64,000 nucleotides of DNA. It comes from an uncultured Verrucomicrobiae bacterium. GTDB taxonomy: Bacteria > Verrucomicrobiota > Verrucomicrobiia > JADLBR01 > CALLMV01. This document shows positions 35,793-44,651 of the stretch, piece by piece (within the stretch, counting starts at the first letter, position 1; the number at the start of each line of letters is the position of its first letter). The DNA is taken from the NCBI GenBank assembly GCA_938005615.1, contig CALLMV010000013.1, positions 1 to 64,000 on the forward strand. Direction: 5' to 3'. The notes under the pieces are model-generated. The model saw only the letters and a program-made list of their open reading frames with translations. It was not told the origin of the DNA and ran no database searches. A program made the translations under genes and the position numbers.

Positions 35793-38255
35793 TCAGGGCT
35801 TGGCGTTGGGATAACGGGTACGTAGGTCGGCCTCGAATTTAGCGGCTTCTTGAGTCTGGCCCAAAGTCTTGGCCAGGGAGGCGGCTTTGCGAAGAGCAGC
35901 TGGTGTGAGGTCGGGATCGTCGTACAGGAGGGCGGCTGTAGAATAGTAGCGAAGCGCGTCTTGGGGTTTTTGGATGGCCATGTGCAAGTCGCCAAGGAGT
36001 AGTCGTGCCTGGGCGCTTATGACAGGGTCGCGTGCGTCCGCAAGGATTTGTTCAGCGAGCGAGATGGCGGAGTTGGGTTGATTATCTTGAAGGAGTGCGG
36101 TGGCGTGGAGGAGTTGGGCTTGGGCTGATTCGGAAATGACTTTGTCGTGTGTGTTTAATTTCTGCCAGGCTGCGAGGGCATCGGCTGGACGGTTGATTTT
36201 TGTAGAGGACTCCATGATGCCAAGTAGGGTGATTGTTGTGAGATCGCTGTTTCCTTGGGCGAGGGGCAGCAAGCGGGTAAACCAGTAGTGCGCATCCGTG
36301 TATTGGCGCTTTTCTGAGCGTGTGTGGGCGAGCCAATAGAAAAGCTCTGCGGAAAGCGGCGGGAGATCAGAATTTGTCTCCATAAGGCTGAGGTAGGTGC
36401 GAGCCAGAGGGTCGGCACGTTCGATGTCCTTGCCTGCGGCTGCGATGAGGATAATGTGTTGCAGGGCCGGAGCATGCAAGGGATGGGTCGTCTCTGTGTT
36501 TTCGATGGTGTAAGTCAAGTCCTCAAGTGCGGCAGCGTTATCGCCAGTGTGGTAGGCGGCCAAGCCTCGCCAAAAGCGTGACTCAAGCACGCGTGGGTGA
36601 GACGGATCGGCGGCTATGGAGGCGTTCATCGCCCGAAGGGTCTCGGGCCAGCGCTGAGCACGCGCGTGAATGATGCCGGAGCGGTAGAGGGCTTCAGCTC
36701 TGTGTTGAGTGCGGGGGAAGCGTGTGAGCAGGGTATCCCAGGTGGCTAGTGCATCGGGGTAGTCACCAACAGATTCTTGAGCGATGGCGGTGAGTTGGAG
36801 GGCTGATTCAGTATGAGGGTGATCGGGGTAGTCTTCCAATAACTGCACGAGCAGAGGAATTGCTTTCTGAGGGTTTTTCTCGGAGACGTAGATGTATGCG
36901 AGTTGAAGAAGTGTATCGGGGATGGCATGTGGAGGCTGCTTGATCTGGAAGTTTTGTTCTAAAAGGGGTCGGGCATCTTTGAGCCGACCGTCACTAACAA
37001 GAATGTTGGCCAACATGTGACGAGCGGAAGGGATATGCGGGGAGTCAGGATAATTGTCTATGTAGTTTCGAAGCGGGGTCAGAAGAGTTTCGGTTTCACC
37101 CTGGGAAGCACGGGTTGTGATGAGGTCAAACGCGGCGTGTTGTGCGTAGCGCGAGTCTGGGAACTTTTCTAAGATAATGTTGAGATGTTGCGAGGCACGT
37201 GAAAAATCAGGCGAGGGTTTCAGGCGTTCTGCTGTGGCAACAAGATATAACAGCTCGGGCTGTAACGAGAGTTCCGCACTGGCAGGCAGGCTAAAGCTCG
37301 CAGCATAGCGAAGAAGTTCTTCGTGTTGCCCGGCGGCTGCAAGTGCACGAATCAGGCCAATGCGCGAGAGGCGAAGCCAGGGATCAGGAGGATTGAGTCT
37401 GAGGGTAGTATCAAAGAGACGGATGGCTTCGCTAGTATCACCTTCTCGCAGGGCAGATACTGCGGCACGCGTGCCGGCTTCTGCGCGCAGGGCAGGGTCG
37501 TTCGCCGAGGATATGGCGCGGTTGTAATGACGAAGAGCATCCGAATGGCGACCTTGTGATTCGTAATAACGACCGAGAGCAAGCTCTGCAAAAGGCAGGT
37601 GAGGGTTGTTCTCGCGCACGGCGGTCAGTTGGTCGAGTAGCTCCGGAGTTTCCTGCAATCGGTCGAGGGCTTGGAGGGCTAAAATTTTTGAATAGATAGC
37701 ATTGAGCCTCAAACCTTGGGTAGGTGCGCTTGCGATCACTTCATCGAGTAATGAAAGTGAGCCAACGAAGTCCCGTCGCAATAAGGCATCTTCTGCAAGG
37801 CGCATCTGACTGAATGGAGCAAAGGGTGATGAAGGATTTTTTTGGACGATTTGCTGAAAGAGTGTGCTTGCTTCCTCGGAATCTGGCGAGGTCCGACGCA
37901 GCGAATCGGCAAGTTTGTACGTCATTTCAGCAGCGTCCGGGGAGTTAGGAAATCGAGCCAGAAAAGATCGCAGGGCAGGGATAGCATCTGCATATTTTCC
38001 AGCGGAGTGAAGTGCATTTGCCAAGTTGTATGTCTCTCGTTCGGCTGCGGGATCTATCGCAAAATTCGACGATGTATTGGTTTGCAGTGATACATTTCGT
38101 TCTGCGGTCGAGGGTTTGGGTGTGGCTTTGGGAGCAGGGCCAGTTTGCTCAACTAATGGTCTCTGTGCATGAAGGCGGGAGGCAACGACTGCAATGTTGG
38201 TGAGTAAAATTGCCAATAACAGCTTCAAAAATCCTGGCATATTTGTTTGCGACAC
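35793..38255 (-). CDS. Large exported TPR-repeat protein
   Basis: This 820-residue protein has a signal-like N-terminus (MPGFLKLLLAILLTNIAVVASRLHAQ) followed by many tetratricopeptide repeats across the whole length. Examples are ANALHSAGKYADAIPALRSF and later repeats ending in DYPDHPHTESALQL. The pattern resembles BamD/YbgF/CpoB-type periplasmic TPR scaffolds but is far longer, so it may line the periplasm as a docking or secretion scaffold. No enzymatic motif is visible. The start could be ATG 38255 or the in-frame ATG 15 bp later. Confidence 0.8.
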   Translation of the reverse strand: MSQTNMPGFLKLLLAILLTNIAVVASRLHAQRPLVEQTGPAPKATPKPSTAERNVSLQTNTSSNFAIDPAAERETYNLANALHSAGKYADAIPALRSFLARFPNSPDAAEMTYKLADSLRRTSPDSEEASTLFQQIVQKNPSSPFAPFSQMRLAEDALLRRDFVGSLSLLDEVIASAPTQGLRLNAIYSKILALQALDRLQETPELLDQLTAVRENNPHLPFAELALGRYYESQGRHSDALRHYNRAISSANDPALRAEAGTRAAVSALREGDTSEAIRLFDTTLRLNPPDPWLRLSRIGLIRALAAAGQHEELLRYAASFSLPASAELSLQPELLYLVATAERLKPSPDFSRASQHLNIILEKFPDSRYAQHAAFDLITTRASQGETETLLTPLRNYIDNYPDSPHIPSARHMLANILVSDGRLKDARPLLEQNFQIKQPPHAIPDTLLQLAYIYVSEKNPQKAIPLLVQLLEDYPDHPHTESALQLTAIAQESVGDYPDALATWDTLLTRFPRTQHRAEALYRSGIIHARAQRWPETLRAMNASIAADPSHPRVLESRFWRGLAAYHTGDNAAALEDLTYTIENTETTHPLHAPALQHIILIAAAGKDIERADPLARTYLSLMETNSDLPPLSAELFYWLAHTRSEKRQYTDAHYWFTRLLPLAQGNSDLTTITLLGIMESSTKINRPADALAAWQKLNTHDKVISESAQAQLLHATALLQDNQPNSAISLAEQILADARDPVISAQARLLLGDLHMAIQKPQDALRYYSTAALLYDDPDLTPAALRKAASLAKTLGQTQEAAKFEADLRTRYPNAKP

Positions 38256-38350
38256 AACAGAGAGTAAACTGGTTCAGTCCACTTGGAAAAGTGAGGAATC
38301 TGTAAACTTATGGGATTCATGGCAAATAATCAGCCTCTAGTATGAGAAAA

Positions 38351-38702
38351 TGGAGGCGGCGGGAGTCGAACCCGCGTGCTGGTGCGTGAGCACCGCCGCT
38401 TCTACAGGCATAGCCGGCGGTAAGTTGTCGGGAGACGCTTTGGCCGTCGGCACCCGGGCGCTCCGTAGCCACCACGTCGTGTTCGCGTCGCCTGGCCGGT
38501 GGCTCGCGGGGCGGCGTGACCCGGCTACTGTCGCCTTGCTCCCCTAGCCGGAGTCAGGGGCAAAGCGTCGCGGAAATTAGGCCGCGAGGGCTACTTGATT
38601 GTTGGCAAGTAATTTTTGCGCGGGGGATTTTACGAGGCCAACCGTGCGTCCTCGGCCTGCCACGGTGACGCGTCCGCATCAGGCGATTGCCGGAGCGCCC
38701 CC
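38351..38702 (-). ncRNA. ssrA: tmRNA (transfer-messenger RNA), one-piece
   Basis: On the minus strand the RNA begins GGGGGCG, which pairs with CGCCTCC at the 3' end, followed by discriminator A (CCA not encoded). The 3' T-arm is GCGGG-TTCGACT-CCCGC. The element CGAGG-N-GGCCTCGTAAAA and the adjacent GCAAAAATTACTT lead to the resume codon GCC. The tag reading frame (38606-38577) encodes ANNQVALAA and stops at a single TAA. The ALAA end is the degron recognised by ClpXP-type proteases. The D-like region near the 5' end is diverged from the E. coli sequence. SmpB is encoded at 59777-60247. Confidence 0.93.
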
Positions 38703-38707
38703 AGTAG

Positions 38708-38736
38708 GTATAACAAGTTACTCGCGCCTGCGGCAA
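38708..38736 (-). promoter_or_regulatory. Putative ssrA promoter
   Basis: On the minus strand TTGCCG (38736-38731) is followed after exactly 17 bp by TTATAC (38713-38708). The predicted tmRNA 5' end (38702) lies 6 bp beyond the -10 element, as expected for a housekeeping sigma factor. Confidence 0.6.
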
Positions 38737-38793
38737 GTGCAAAGGGAATTTTTTCAGGTTTGCGCTCGCGCAGTCGCGGGGCAAGATGAGGCA

Positions 38794-39270
38794 GTGGGCC
38801 CGGCACTGCGTTACATTTTTCGTTGGACGGCATATTTCTTCAGTGCGGTGTTTTTATTTTTCTGGTTTGTGGTGGTATTGCCGCGCATGCAGGGCCAGGG
38901 CGCGTCGCTGACGGAGATCATCATATCAACCCTCGGCGCAATCCTCGGTGCGCTCACGCTCAGCGTCCTGCCAGAGATCGCCAACCGCATTGTGGACGCC
39001 TTGGGCGATGTCGCCGCTTCACTTTGGATGCCCGCCGCTCGCCTCGAAAGGCCGCCGCTCAACTACAAACCGGCAGAGTATTATCTGAGGCGGGAGCGCT
39101 GGGCCGATGCGATCGAGGAGTTCGAGAACATCACAAGATACTACCCCTACGAAGAGCGCGCCTACCGCGAGCTCGTGGCGCTGGCCGACAAGCTCGGCGA
39201 CAGACGCCTGCGGCAGAGGTGGGAGCGCAAGTGGTTCCGCCGTTTCCGTAAATCGCATAAGCGCTGCTAA
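38794..39270 (+). CDS. Membrane protein with a C-terminal TPR-like domain, unknown
   Basis: The track ORF begins at 38599, but that part overlaps the tmRNA gene and its promoter, so I choose GTG 38794 (158 aa), preceded by GATGAGG. Two membrane helices follow (YFFSAVFLFFWFVVVL and IIISTLGAILGALTLSVL). The cytoplasmic tail contains one TPR-like pair (AEYYLRRERWADAIEEFENITRYYPYEERAYRELVALADKLG) and a basic end (KWFRRFRKSHKRC). No family recognised. The proximity to tmRNA is probably fortuitous. Confidence 0.65.
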   Translation: MGPALRYIFRWTAYFFSAVFLFFWFVVVLPRMQGQGASLTEIIISTLGAILGALTLSVLPEIANRIVDALGDVAASLWMPAARLERPPLNYKPAEYYLRRERWADAIEEFENITRYYPYEERAYRELVALADKLGDRRLRQRWERKWFRRFRKSHKRC

Positions 39271-39545
39271 TCCGGCAGACTGCTAAAAAATCACTCACCC
39301 CTAGCGACTGCCGTGTATTCAACGCCACCCGTGGACCGTGCGCGCCACCTTTTTCATGCAGATTACTAAAGATTCTCTGAAATAAACCTAACTTAAAAGC
39401 AAAATTTCCTAAAAGCGACTTCCGGGACGTAAAGAAGTAAAACCTCTAATATTTTTCCTTGATAGACATAGGGGCATTACCAATATGCAAATGTGTGCAT
39501 TAAGTGTGTCTTGTGACATTCCTGCCGCAAACTTAAAAGAAACTC
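39271..39545 (+). other. Leader region of the PEP-CTERM protein gene
   Basis: This is about 275 bp without an ORF. A short dyad ATGCA-N6-TGCAT is at about 39485-39501. An AAAAGAAA purine stretch close to the ATG at 39546 is the only ribosome-site candidate. A promoter is expected here but I cannot fix one. Confidence 0.3.
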
Positions 39546-41237
39546 ATGAATAAACGCTCGTTTACAAAAAAGCCTTACATTGCAATTCTTCTTGCCTTCG
39601 CTGCGGGATGGCACACCGCAACACAGGCACAAACCACATACTACTACGATGAAAACGACACTACCGCCGGCTGGGGCGCACCAAACGCCACCTCCTGGGA
39701 CGATACGTCCAGTTTGTATTGGTCCACCAGCACACTTGGCACAGCCTCGACCAATCTGTGGTCCAATAACCCCTTAGACACCATGAGCTTTGGCAGTGCC
39801 GTTACGGCGTGGAACTTTGCCGCTACGCAAAACATCAACCTCACTGGCACCATCAACGCTGCTGGCCTCGATACCTGGCTAGCGAGCGCAACAACCTTCA
39901 ACCAACCCTTTCGCCTGCAGGGCGGCACCATCAACGCCGGCGCGACTAATTTCCTCATTCGCAACCAAGTTGGTGGTGGGCCCAATGCTAACACACAAAA
40001 CCTGCGCATCGACTCCGTAATTCAAGGCTCGGGAGGCCTAACTCTCGACACCACTGTCGGCACTCGTAATGTGAATGCGGAAACCCGTCTGGCTGGCAAC
40101 AACACCTACACCGGCGTCAGCACAGTGCGGCGTTCCACCCTTGCCATCTACAATGACAACTCCCTTGGGGCATCAGGCGCAGGAAATGACACACTGATCG
40201 AGCAAGGTGGGCGCGTTCTCTTCGCTGGTCTTAACGCAGGGCCAACACCCTTAAACGTCAACGAAAGCTTCCGCGTTCGCATCCAAGACGCGGCCAATCC
40301 TGATGCGGTAGCTATCCGCTCTGCCAACGCCGACAATGTTCTCAACGGAAATGTTGACTTTATTACCGGTAATGGCGGAGGAAACGACATCGCTATCAGC
40401 GTCAACACGAACAACACCTTCACTATTAATGGCAATATCACAGGGGTCCAAGTCGGAACGGCCAACACCCCCAGAATCATGCTATCAACGTCAGGCGGCG
40501 CGGCCTCTCAAATAATCGTCAACGGCGATATCGGTGAGGCGAACGGTGCCACTACAGCCATTCTTATAAACGGGTCGGCCTCAGGTCCTAACACCGGAAC
40601 AGTTGTCTTCTCCGGCAACAACACATACACTGGCCAAACAGTTATTCGTCGCGGCATCCTGCTGCTGGACAGTGCAACTGCACTCAACGGTTCCAGCGCA
40701 ATCATCATGGGAGACGGCGGTCTAACAGACTCCACCAACACACTTCGCCTTTTGACTAATGGCGCATACACCGTCACCCAAAACATCAGCATCAACAACG
40801 CCAGCGGCGCAAATACATACACCGCCGTGATTGGCGGCAACAGCGCCCACACATCCACATTCACCGGTCAAATCACTATCAACGACACGAATAGTGGCAC
40901 CTACCAGCTCACTGCCGCAGCTGGTGGCCAGGTCAACTTCACCGGTCTCATCACCGATGGAACAAACACAAAAACCATCCAAAAAACGGGTGCTGGTGTC
41001 GTGAACCTCAGCCGCGCTGCTGGTAACACCTACGACGGTGGCACTATCGTAACAGCAGGCACTCTGCTGGTGAACAATACCACAGGTTCGGCCACCGGCA
41101 CCGGAACAGTCACCGTCAACTCCGGTGCAACACTCGGCGGTGAGGGATTCATTTCCGGCGCGACCTCTGTCAGTGGCTCTGTCAGTCCCGGCAACAGCGG
41201 CATAGGCACACTCTCTGTTGCCAACAACGTCACCTAG
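39546..41237 (+). CDS. PEP-CTERM/autotransporter-repeat surface protein, N-terminal part up to an in-frame TAG
   Basis: The signal peptide is IAILLAFAAGWHTATQAQ. The long beta-helical body is rich in Gly/Asn/Thr with autotransporter-associated beta-strand repeats, for example NNTYTGVSTVRRSTLAIYN, NNTYTGQTVIRRGILLLDS and NTYDGGTIVTAGTLLVNN, each ending at a Gly-rich turn. The frame stops at TAG 41235-41237 in the middle of a conserved element that continues NGGNDWVFELG in the same frame, which similar proteins usually read unbroken. The gene is therefore either disrupted by a single nonsense change or read through. The rest of the protein (41238-41624) is a separate entry. Confidence 0.8.
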   Translation: MNKRSFTKKPYIAILLAFAAGWHTATQAQTTYYYDENDTTAGWGAPNATSWDDTSSLYWSTSTLGTASTNLWSNNPLDTMSFGSAVTAWNFAATQNINLTGTINAAGLDTWLASATTFNQPFRLQGGTINAGATNFLIRNQVGGGPNANTQNLRIDSVIQGSGGLTLDTTVGTRNVNAETRLAGNNTYTGVSTVRRSTLAIYNDNSLGASGAGNDTLIEQGGRVLFAGLNAGPTPLNVNESFRVRIQDAANPDAVAIRSANADNVLNGNVDFITGNGGGNDIAISVNTNNTFTINGNITGVQVGTANTPRIMLSTSGGAASQIIVNGDIGEANGATTAILINGSASGPNTGTVVFSGNNTYTGQTVIRRGILLLDSATALNGSSAIIMGDGGLTDSTNTLRLLTNGAYTVTQNISINNASGANTYTAVIGGNSAHTSTFTGQITINDTNSGTYQLTAAAGGQVNFTGLITDGTNTKTIQKTGAGVVNLSRAAGNTYDGGTIVTAGTLLVNNTTGSATGTGTVTVNSGATLGGEGFISGATSVSGSVSPGNSGIGTLSVANNVT

Positions 41238-41624
41238 AACGGAGGCAACGACTGGGTCTTCGAACTGGGCACATCCCAACCCACACTCACCTTGGCAAAT
41301 ACCGGCGGCACACGCGATCTACTCGACATCACATCGGGCGACTTCCTCAAAGGCACAGGTGCCTCATGGAACTTCGATTTCGCCAATACCGGTTCCGTCG
41401 GCTGGTATAAACTCGTCGATTGGACGGGCACCACCAACTTTGTCGCGAGCGATTTCACATTCACCAACCTTGCCCCGGGCCTGCTCGGCGACTTTGTTGT
41501 GGATAACGCCACCTCTGCTCTCTACATTAATGTGTTTATTCCAGAACCCAGTACATGGGCCGCGCTCATCATCGCCCTAATCGCTGCGTTCCTCCTGCGC
41601 CGCAAAAAAAGCTGCCGCGCATAA
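41238..41624 (+). CDS. C-terminal part of the PEP-CTERM surface protein
   Basis: Same frame as 39546-41237, separated only by TAG. The segment begins NGGNDWVFELGTS and contains the usual PEP-CTERM passenger end (GTGASWNFDFANTGSVGWYKLVDWTG). It finishes with the sorting signal IPEPSTWAALIIALIAAFLLRRKKSCRA, that is, the PEP motif, a hydrophobic helix and a basic tail. Such signals are recognised by an exosortase, which is not in this window. Independent translation from ATT/TTG codons (track start 41292) would lack a signal peptide, so the piece is meaningful only with the upstream part. The full protein would be 692 residues if the TAG were sense. Confidence 0.7.
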   Translation, partial: NGGNDWVFELGTSQPTLTLANTGGTRDLLDITSGDFLKGTGASWNFDFANTGSVGWYKLVDWTGTTNFVASDFTFTNLAPGLLGDFVVDNATSALYINVFIPEPSTWAALIIALIAAFLLRRKKSCRA

Positions 41625-41647
41625 CCAATCGCCATAACTCCCCTAAC

Positions 41648-41680
41648 AAAGCCGCCCGCCACACAGGCGGGCGGCTTTTT
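41648..41680 (+). terminator. Rho-independent terminator of the PEP-CTERM gene
   Basis: The perfect 10-bp stem GCCGCCCGCC (41651-41660) / GGCGGGCGGC (41666-41675) with a 5-nt loop is followed by TTTTT, and AAA precedes the stem. It lies 24 bp after the stop codon. Confidence 0.93.
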
Positions 41681-42232
41681 AATTATTCACGAAAATCACA
41701 TAATCGCACACACCGAGCCCGGCAGGATTCACACCCCCGAATGTTTTCACTAGCCGAAGTGCACTGACTGTGAAGGCACTCACGCTATCCGCGCAATTCC
41801 GCGTCAGATGCCGCAAGCAGTAACGCCACAGGATGAGTCAAGCACGCCTATCCAAGCCGTAAAAGACTGACTGCAACATAAGGCCAAGACGCAAAAAAAC
41901 TTCCGTTAAAAACACCTAACCCTCATCAGCGACTCGTCGTGAGCTAAAAAATTTGTTATTATATCATAATATTAATATATTCCAATATAGTTAGAAAATA
42001 TGATAATCGTTGTTGGGAAGCGATCCATGCCGCGAAATCACCAGACAGTCAGGGGGGCAATAGACGCAAAAAAGTCCCGCTCTGCGGGATTGCTCAGACG
42101 CCTCCGAGAAATCGGCGCAATCCGTGGTATTTTCCCAAATGCAGACAGGTCTTTCCGATGTGGTGAACGGAAAGATCATCCCGCACTTCGTGGGCAGAGG
42201 GTCCGCGCTTGCGTTACGTGCAAGAGAGCGGG
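41681..42232. other. Gene-free stretch between convergent genes
   Basis: Over 500 bp hold no convincing ORF; the 87-codon ORF at 42000 has random-like composition. An AT-rich block lies at 41947-42001. An inverted repeat TCTTTCCG (42150-42157) / CGGAAAGA (42168-42175) is present besides the minus-strand terminator at 42068-42089. Confidence 0.4.
42068..42089 (-). terminator. Rho-independent terminator for the 42233-43571 genes
   Basis: On the minus strand the hairpin TCCCGC-AGA-GCGGGA is followed directly by CTTTTTT. It lies about 145 bp beyond the stop of the lipoprotein gene. Confidence 0.8.
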
Positions 42233-42790
42233 CTATTCGATGGCTTCGAGGTTGCGGCGGTAGCGGATAGGCTCAAAAGCGCGGGTGGAGCGGTTGAAGT
42301 TAGAGACGCCGGCAGATTCAGGTGTGGGCTTGATGTCGCGCTGTTCGCCCAGCCCCACGGGCTCGTAGCGGGTGAGCACGAAGACGTCGAAAAGGCGGTT
42401 GATGACGGGGTCGTAGGCAGGGTCTTTGTCGAAGTAGCCGTAGAAGCGGTATTGCATGCGGTCGTCCGCATCACGACTCGAGAGGCGGCGGTGCGGGGCC
42501 GGCATGCGGTCTTCGTTGAGCATAATTCGCTTGGCTAGGCTCCAATCTTGGTCTGGGCGTTTGATGAAGCCCCAGGTGGAGTGCGTGGGGTGAAATTCGC
42601 GCTGCGCATCCCAGTAGGGCGGAGGGTTAGCGTTGAGTTGAGCAACACGCTGGGGTGTGAAGACGCGGTTGCCTGGGGGGATACTGCTGCCGCCTGATCC
42701 TGAGCTGCCAGTTGTGCTACAAGAGGTGAGGGCGAGGGTGAAGCCAAGTGTGAGGGCTATGAGCAAGTGTGGGATGTTGTGGGTGTTCAT
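42233..42790 (-). CDS. Hypothetical lipoprotein
   Basis: Unrecognised family. The 185-residue product has a lipoprotein signal (LLIALTLGFTLALTSC, lipobox LTSC) and a Ser/Gly linker (STTGSSGSGGSS). The mature domain is rich in Arg, Asp, Pro and aromatic residues, for example PPYWDAQREFHPTHSTWGFIKRP and MQYRFYGYFDKDPAYDPVINRLFDVFVL. It is transcribed in the same direction as, and 22 bp after, the exported protein at 42813, so the two probably act together in the envelope. Confidence 0.72.
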   Translation of the reverse strand: MNTHNIPHLLIALTLGFTLALTSCSTTGSSGSGGSSIPPGNRVFTPQRVAQLNANPPPYWDAQREFHPTHSTWGFIKRPDQDWSLAKRIMLNEDRMPAPHRRLSSRDADDRMQYRFYGYFDKDPAYDPVINRLFDVFVLTRYEPVGLGEQRDIKPTPESAGVSNFNRSTRAFEPIRYRRNLEAIE

Positions 42791-42812
42791 GGGCGAAAGA
42801 TTGTGGTCGCAG

Positions 42813-43526
42813 TTATCTTCTGGCCTCGGGCGGAACTTGGTTCACCCAGCGACCGCCTGGTGTGGAGATGATGGGCATCATGGCTCCGTAGGAGTAATCG
42901 GTCTTGCCGACAGCTCCCCACATGGAGGTTTTCGTGGCTTGCCTCCAACGGTCTACCCAGTATTCGCCGGGGTGGCATCCCCAGGAGGTGTTGAGGGAGT
43001 CGCGGCGGAAGGCGCGCGGGCTGATCAGGGGCAGGTCGCGGGTGTGGAGGAAGACGGTGGAGCAGCCGTCGATATTGTTGCTGTAATCGAACATGAAGCA
43101 GGCTTTGTTGCTGTGGCCGAACATATCGAGCTGCACGATGGGGTGGCGCGAGCGGTCTTGCCCGCGGTTGATGTAGAAGATGACTTCATCTGTGCGACGG
43201 AACCAGCGGATAGGTATTCCTAAACCGGCTGCCCTTTGCTCGATGTCGGCAATGATGTTGATTTCCTCTTCAGGGTTTCGGCGCTCGTAACCTGTGCGAT
43301 AGATCATCCAAGTGACGATGTCGCCGGGTTTAGCTTTGGCTTGCATTTCGCGGAGGCGGGTTTCTGCGGTTTGGATGAAGTTCCCCCAGTATCTATCATG
43401 GCGGATTTGTTTATCACGTTCATGTTTATTAAGTGCAGGGCCACCGCTGATGACAAGGTATTCATCGGCTGACAAATGAATCACCATGCTAACAATGCAA
43501 AGCATAACGGCAACGAATCGTGACAT
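42813..43526 (-). CDS. Exported protein with a possible clan CD (caspase-like) fold
   Basis: The ORF opens at 43571, but ATG 43526 (MSRFVAVMLCIVSMVIHLSA) gives a signal peptide directly. The mature part begins EYLVISGGPALNKHERDKQ, resembling the first strand and loop of clan CD peptidases. A His follows a hydrophobic strand (VQLDMFGHS), and a Cys follows a second strand (LNTSWGCHPGE). The later strand MWGAVGKTDYS would form the substrate pocket edge. This H...C order fits a caspase/legumain-like dyad, but the similarity is by eye and catalytic activity is not shown. The neighbour downstream is a lipoprotein. Confidence 0.65.
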   Translation of the reverse strand: MSRFVAVMLCIVSMVIHLSADEYLVISGGPALNKHERDKQIRHDRYWGNFIQTAETRLREMQAKAKPGDIVTWMIYRTGYERRNPEEEINIIADIEQRAAGLGIPIRWFRRTDEVIFYINRGQDRSRHPIVQLDMFGHSNKACFMFDYSNNIDGCSTVFLHTRDLPLISPRAFRRDSLNTSWGCHPGEYWVDRWRQATKTSMWGAVGKTDYSYGAMMPIISTPGGRWVNQVPPEARR

Positions 43527-43579
43527 AGTGCTGTTTCTAAGCGTGGGCAGGGAGACTGCAAGCGGTATCATGTTTTAAT

Positions 43580-44509
43580 TTAATCTTTAATTGCGACTAT
43601 CGTGTAACCAGAACTCATAAGAAACTGTAAAAGACTGTTTTCTCCTAGCAAGTGACCTGCTCCCACGACAAAAAAAGGCGGCTTTTGAGATGTGTTCATT
43701 TTCTCTATCATAAGAGGTGTCCACGCTCGGTTGCGCTGCGTTAACAGTTTTTCCCTTGCCACACTGTTTTCGGGAAATTGCAAAAGAACATATTTCTCGA
43801 TTAATTCTACGTTACCCGTTTTCCAAGCCTGCACAATGTCTGCAATCATCACCTCGGAATCAGGCAACTGGGCTAGTAAGTTTGCGATTAACTCATCTGG
43901 ATGTTCACGACCAATTTCGCTGAGAATTTCGATCTGTTGCAAAGGATTTTCCAACCAAGAAATCTTGCGACCTTCATCTGTAGCCTCTGAAAAAATGAGG
44001 TAATCCACACCCGAATTATGATCGTAACCCAGGTTTTGTAATTGCAGCCGGGCAATCATCATGGCTGCCATCCAAGGTTGCCGGGAAGAGACCACGTCTA
44101 GGCTTAACTCAGTCTTTGCGAGGTGTTTTTTAAGGAGCTCTTGAGTTTCTGCTGTGATGAGATCCGAGAGCTGCTGTCCCTCAGGCAATCGGGAATTTCT
44201 TACAACACTCCTCTGAAACTCCCTGTCACTGGCTGTACTCAGATCCGTCTCAAAGACTATTTCACCTGAGTTTGCGAGGGCATGTTGGAATGCGACAGGT
44301 AGAGGCAAATCAGTCTGTCGCAGCAGATGTATGGATCCTCCCAAGTATCCTACCACTCTTCCACCTTGGTGGATTGAAAATACAAAACCCGGACCAAACT
44401 CTTGCGCCACTGTCCGAGAAGCCATCGCAACACTTAAAGCCAACACCGCGATTTTTAAAGATCGATACCACATAAATTTCCGACTACATCCAGTTGTTGC
44501 GCATATCAA
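43580..44509 (-). CDS. TraB/GumN family protein
   Basis: This 309-residue exported protein (signal LKIAVLALSVAMASRTVAQ; ATG 44476 is an alternative start) has the TraB/GumN layout. The N-terminal GYLGGSIHLLRQTDLPLP carries the conserved GSIH His. EIVFETDL is the conserved Glu region, and FFVVGAGHLLGENSLLQFL is the C-terminal GxxH motif. These are compatible with the proposed metalloprotease-like (Tiki-type) active site. The cellular role in bacteria is unclear. It is divergent from the HAD phosphatase gene. Confidence 0.88.
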   Translation of the reverse strand: MICATTGCSRKFMWYRSLKIAVLALSVAMASRTVAQEFGPGFVFSIHQGGRVVGYLGGSIHLLRQTDLPLPVAFQHALANSGEIVFETDLSTASDREFQRSVVRNSRLPEGQQLSDLITAETQELLKKHLAKTELSLDVVSSRQPWMAAMMIARLQLQNLGYDHNSGVDYLIFSEATDEGRKISWLENPLQQIEILSEIGREHPDELIANLLAQLPDSEVMIADIVQAWKTGNVELIEKYVLLQFPENSVAREKLLTQRNRAWTPLMIEKMNTSQKPPFFVVGAGHLLGENSLLQFLMSSGYTIVAIKD

Positions 44510-44651
44510 CTTGGAAACAAAAAATCTGACTCAAGTTCATGAAAAATCCGAAATAGCCGACATTTTTACGGATGGAAGCTCGCAACTGATTTGTCATTTC
44601 CTTCGCGAAAAAACTCTTCTGTCCTGCCATGGAAAGCTATTCACTTCAGAG

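Noticed and set aside
38599-38793. N-terminal extension of the membrane-TPR protein
   Set aside because: This part of the ORF covers the tmRNA tag region, 5' end and promoter, so the start is more likely GTG 38794.
42000-42263. 87-codon ORF in the gap after the PEP-CTERM gene
   Set aside because: It runs across a minus-strand terminator and has random-like Arg/Ser-rich composition.
44331-44651. N-terminal extension of the HAD hydrolase
   Set aside because: It overlaps the divergent TraB/GumN gene, and the HAD motif I naturally follows ATG 44652.
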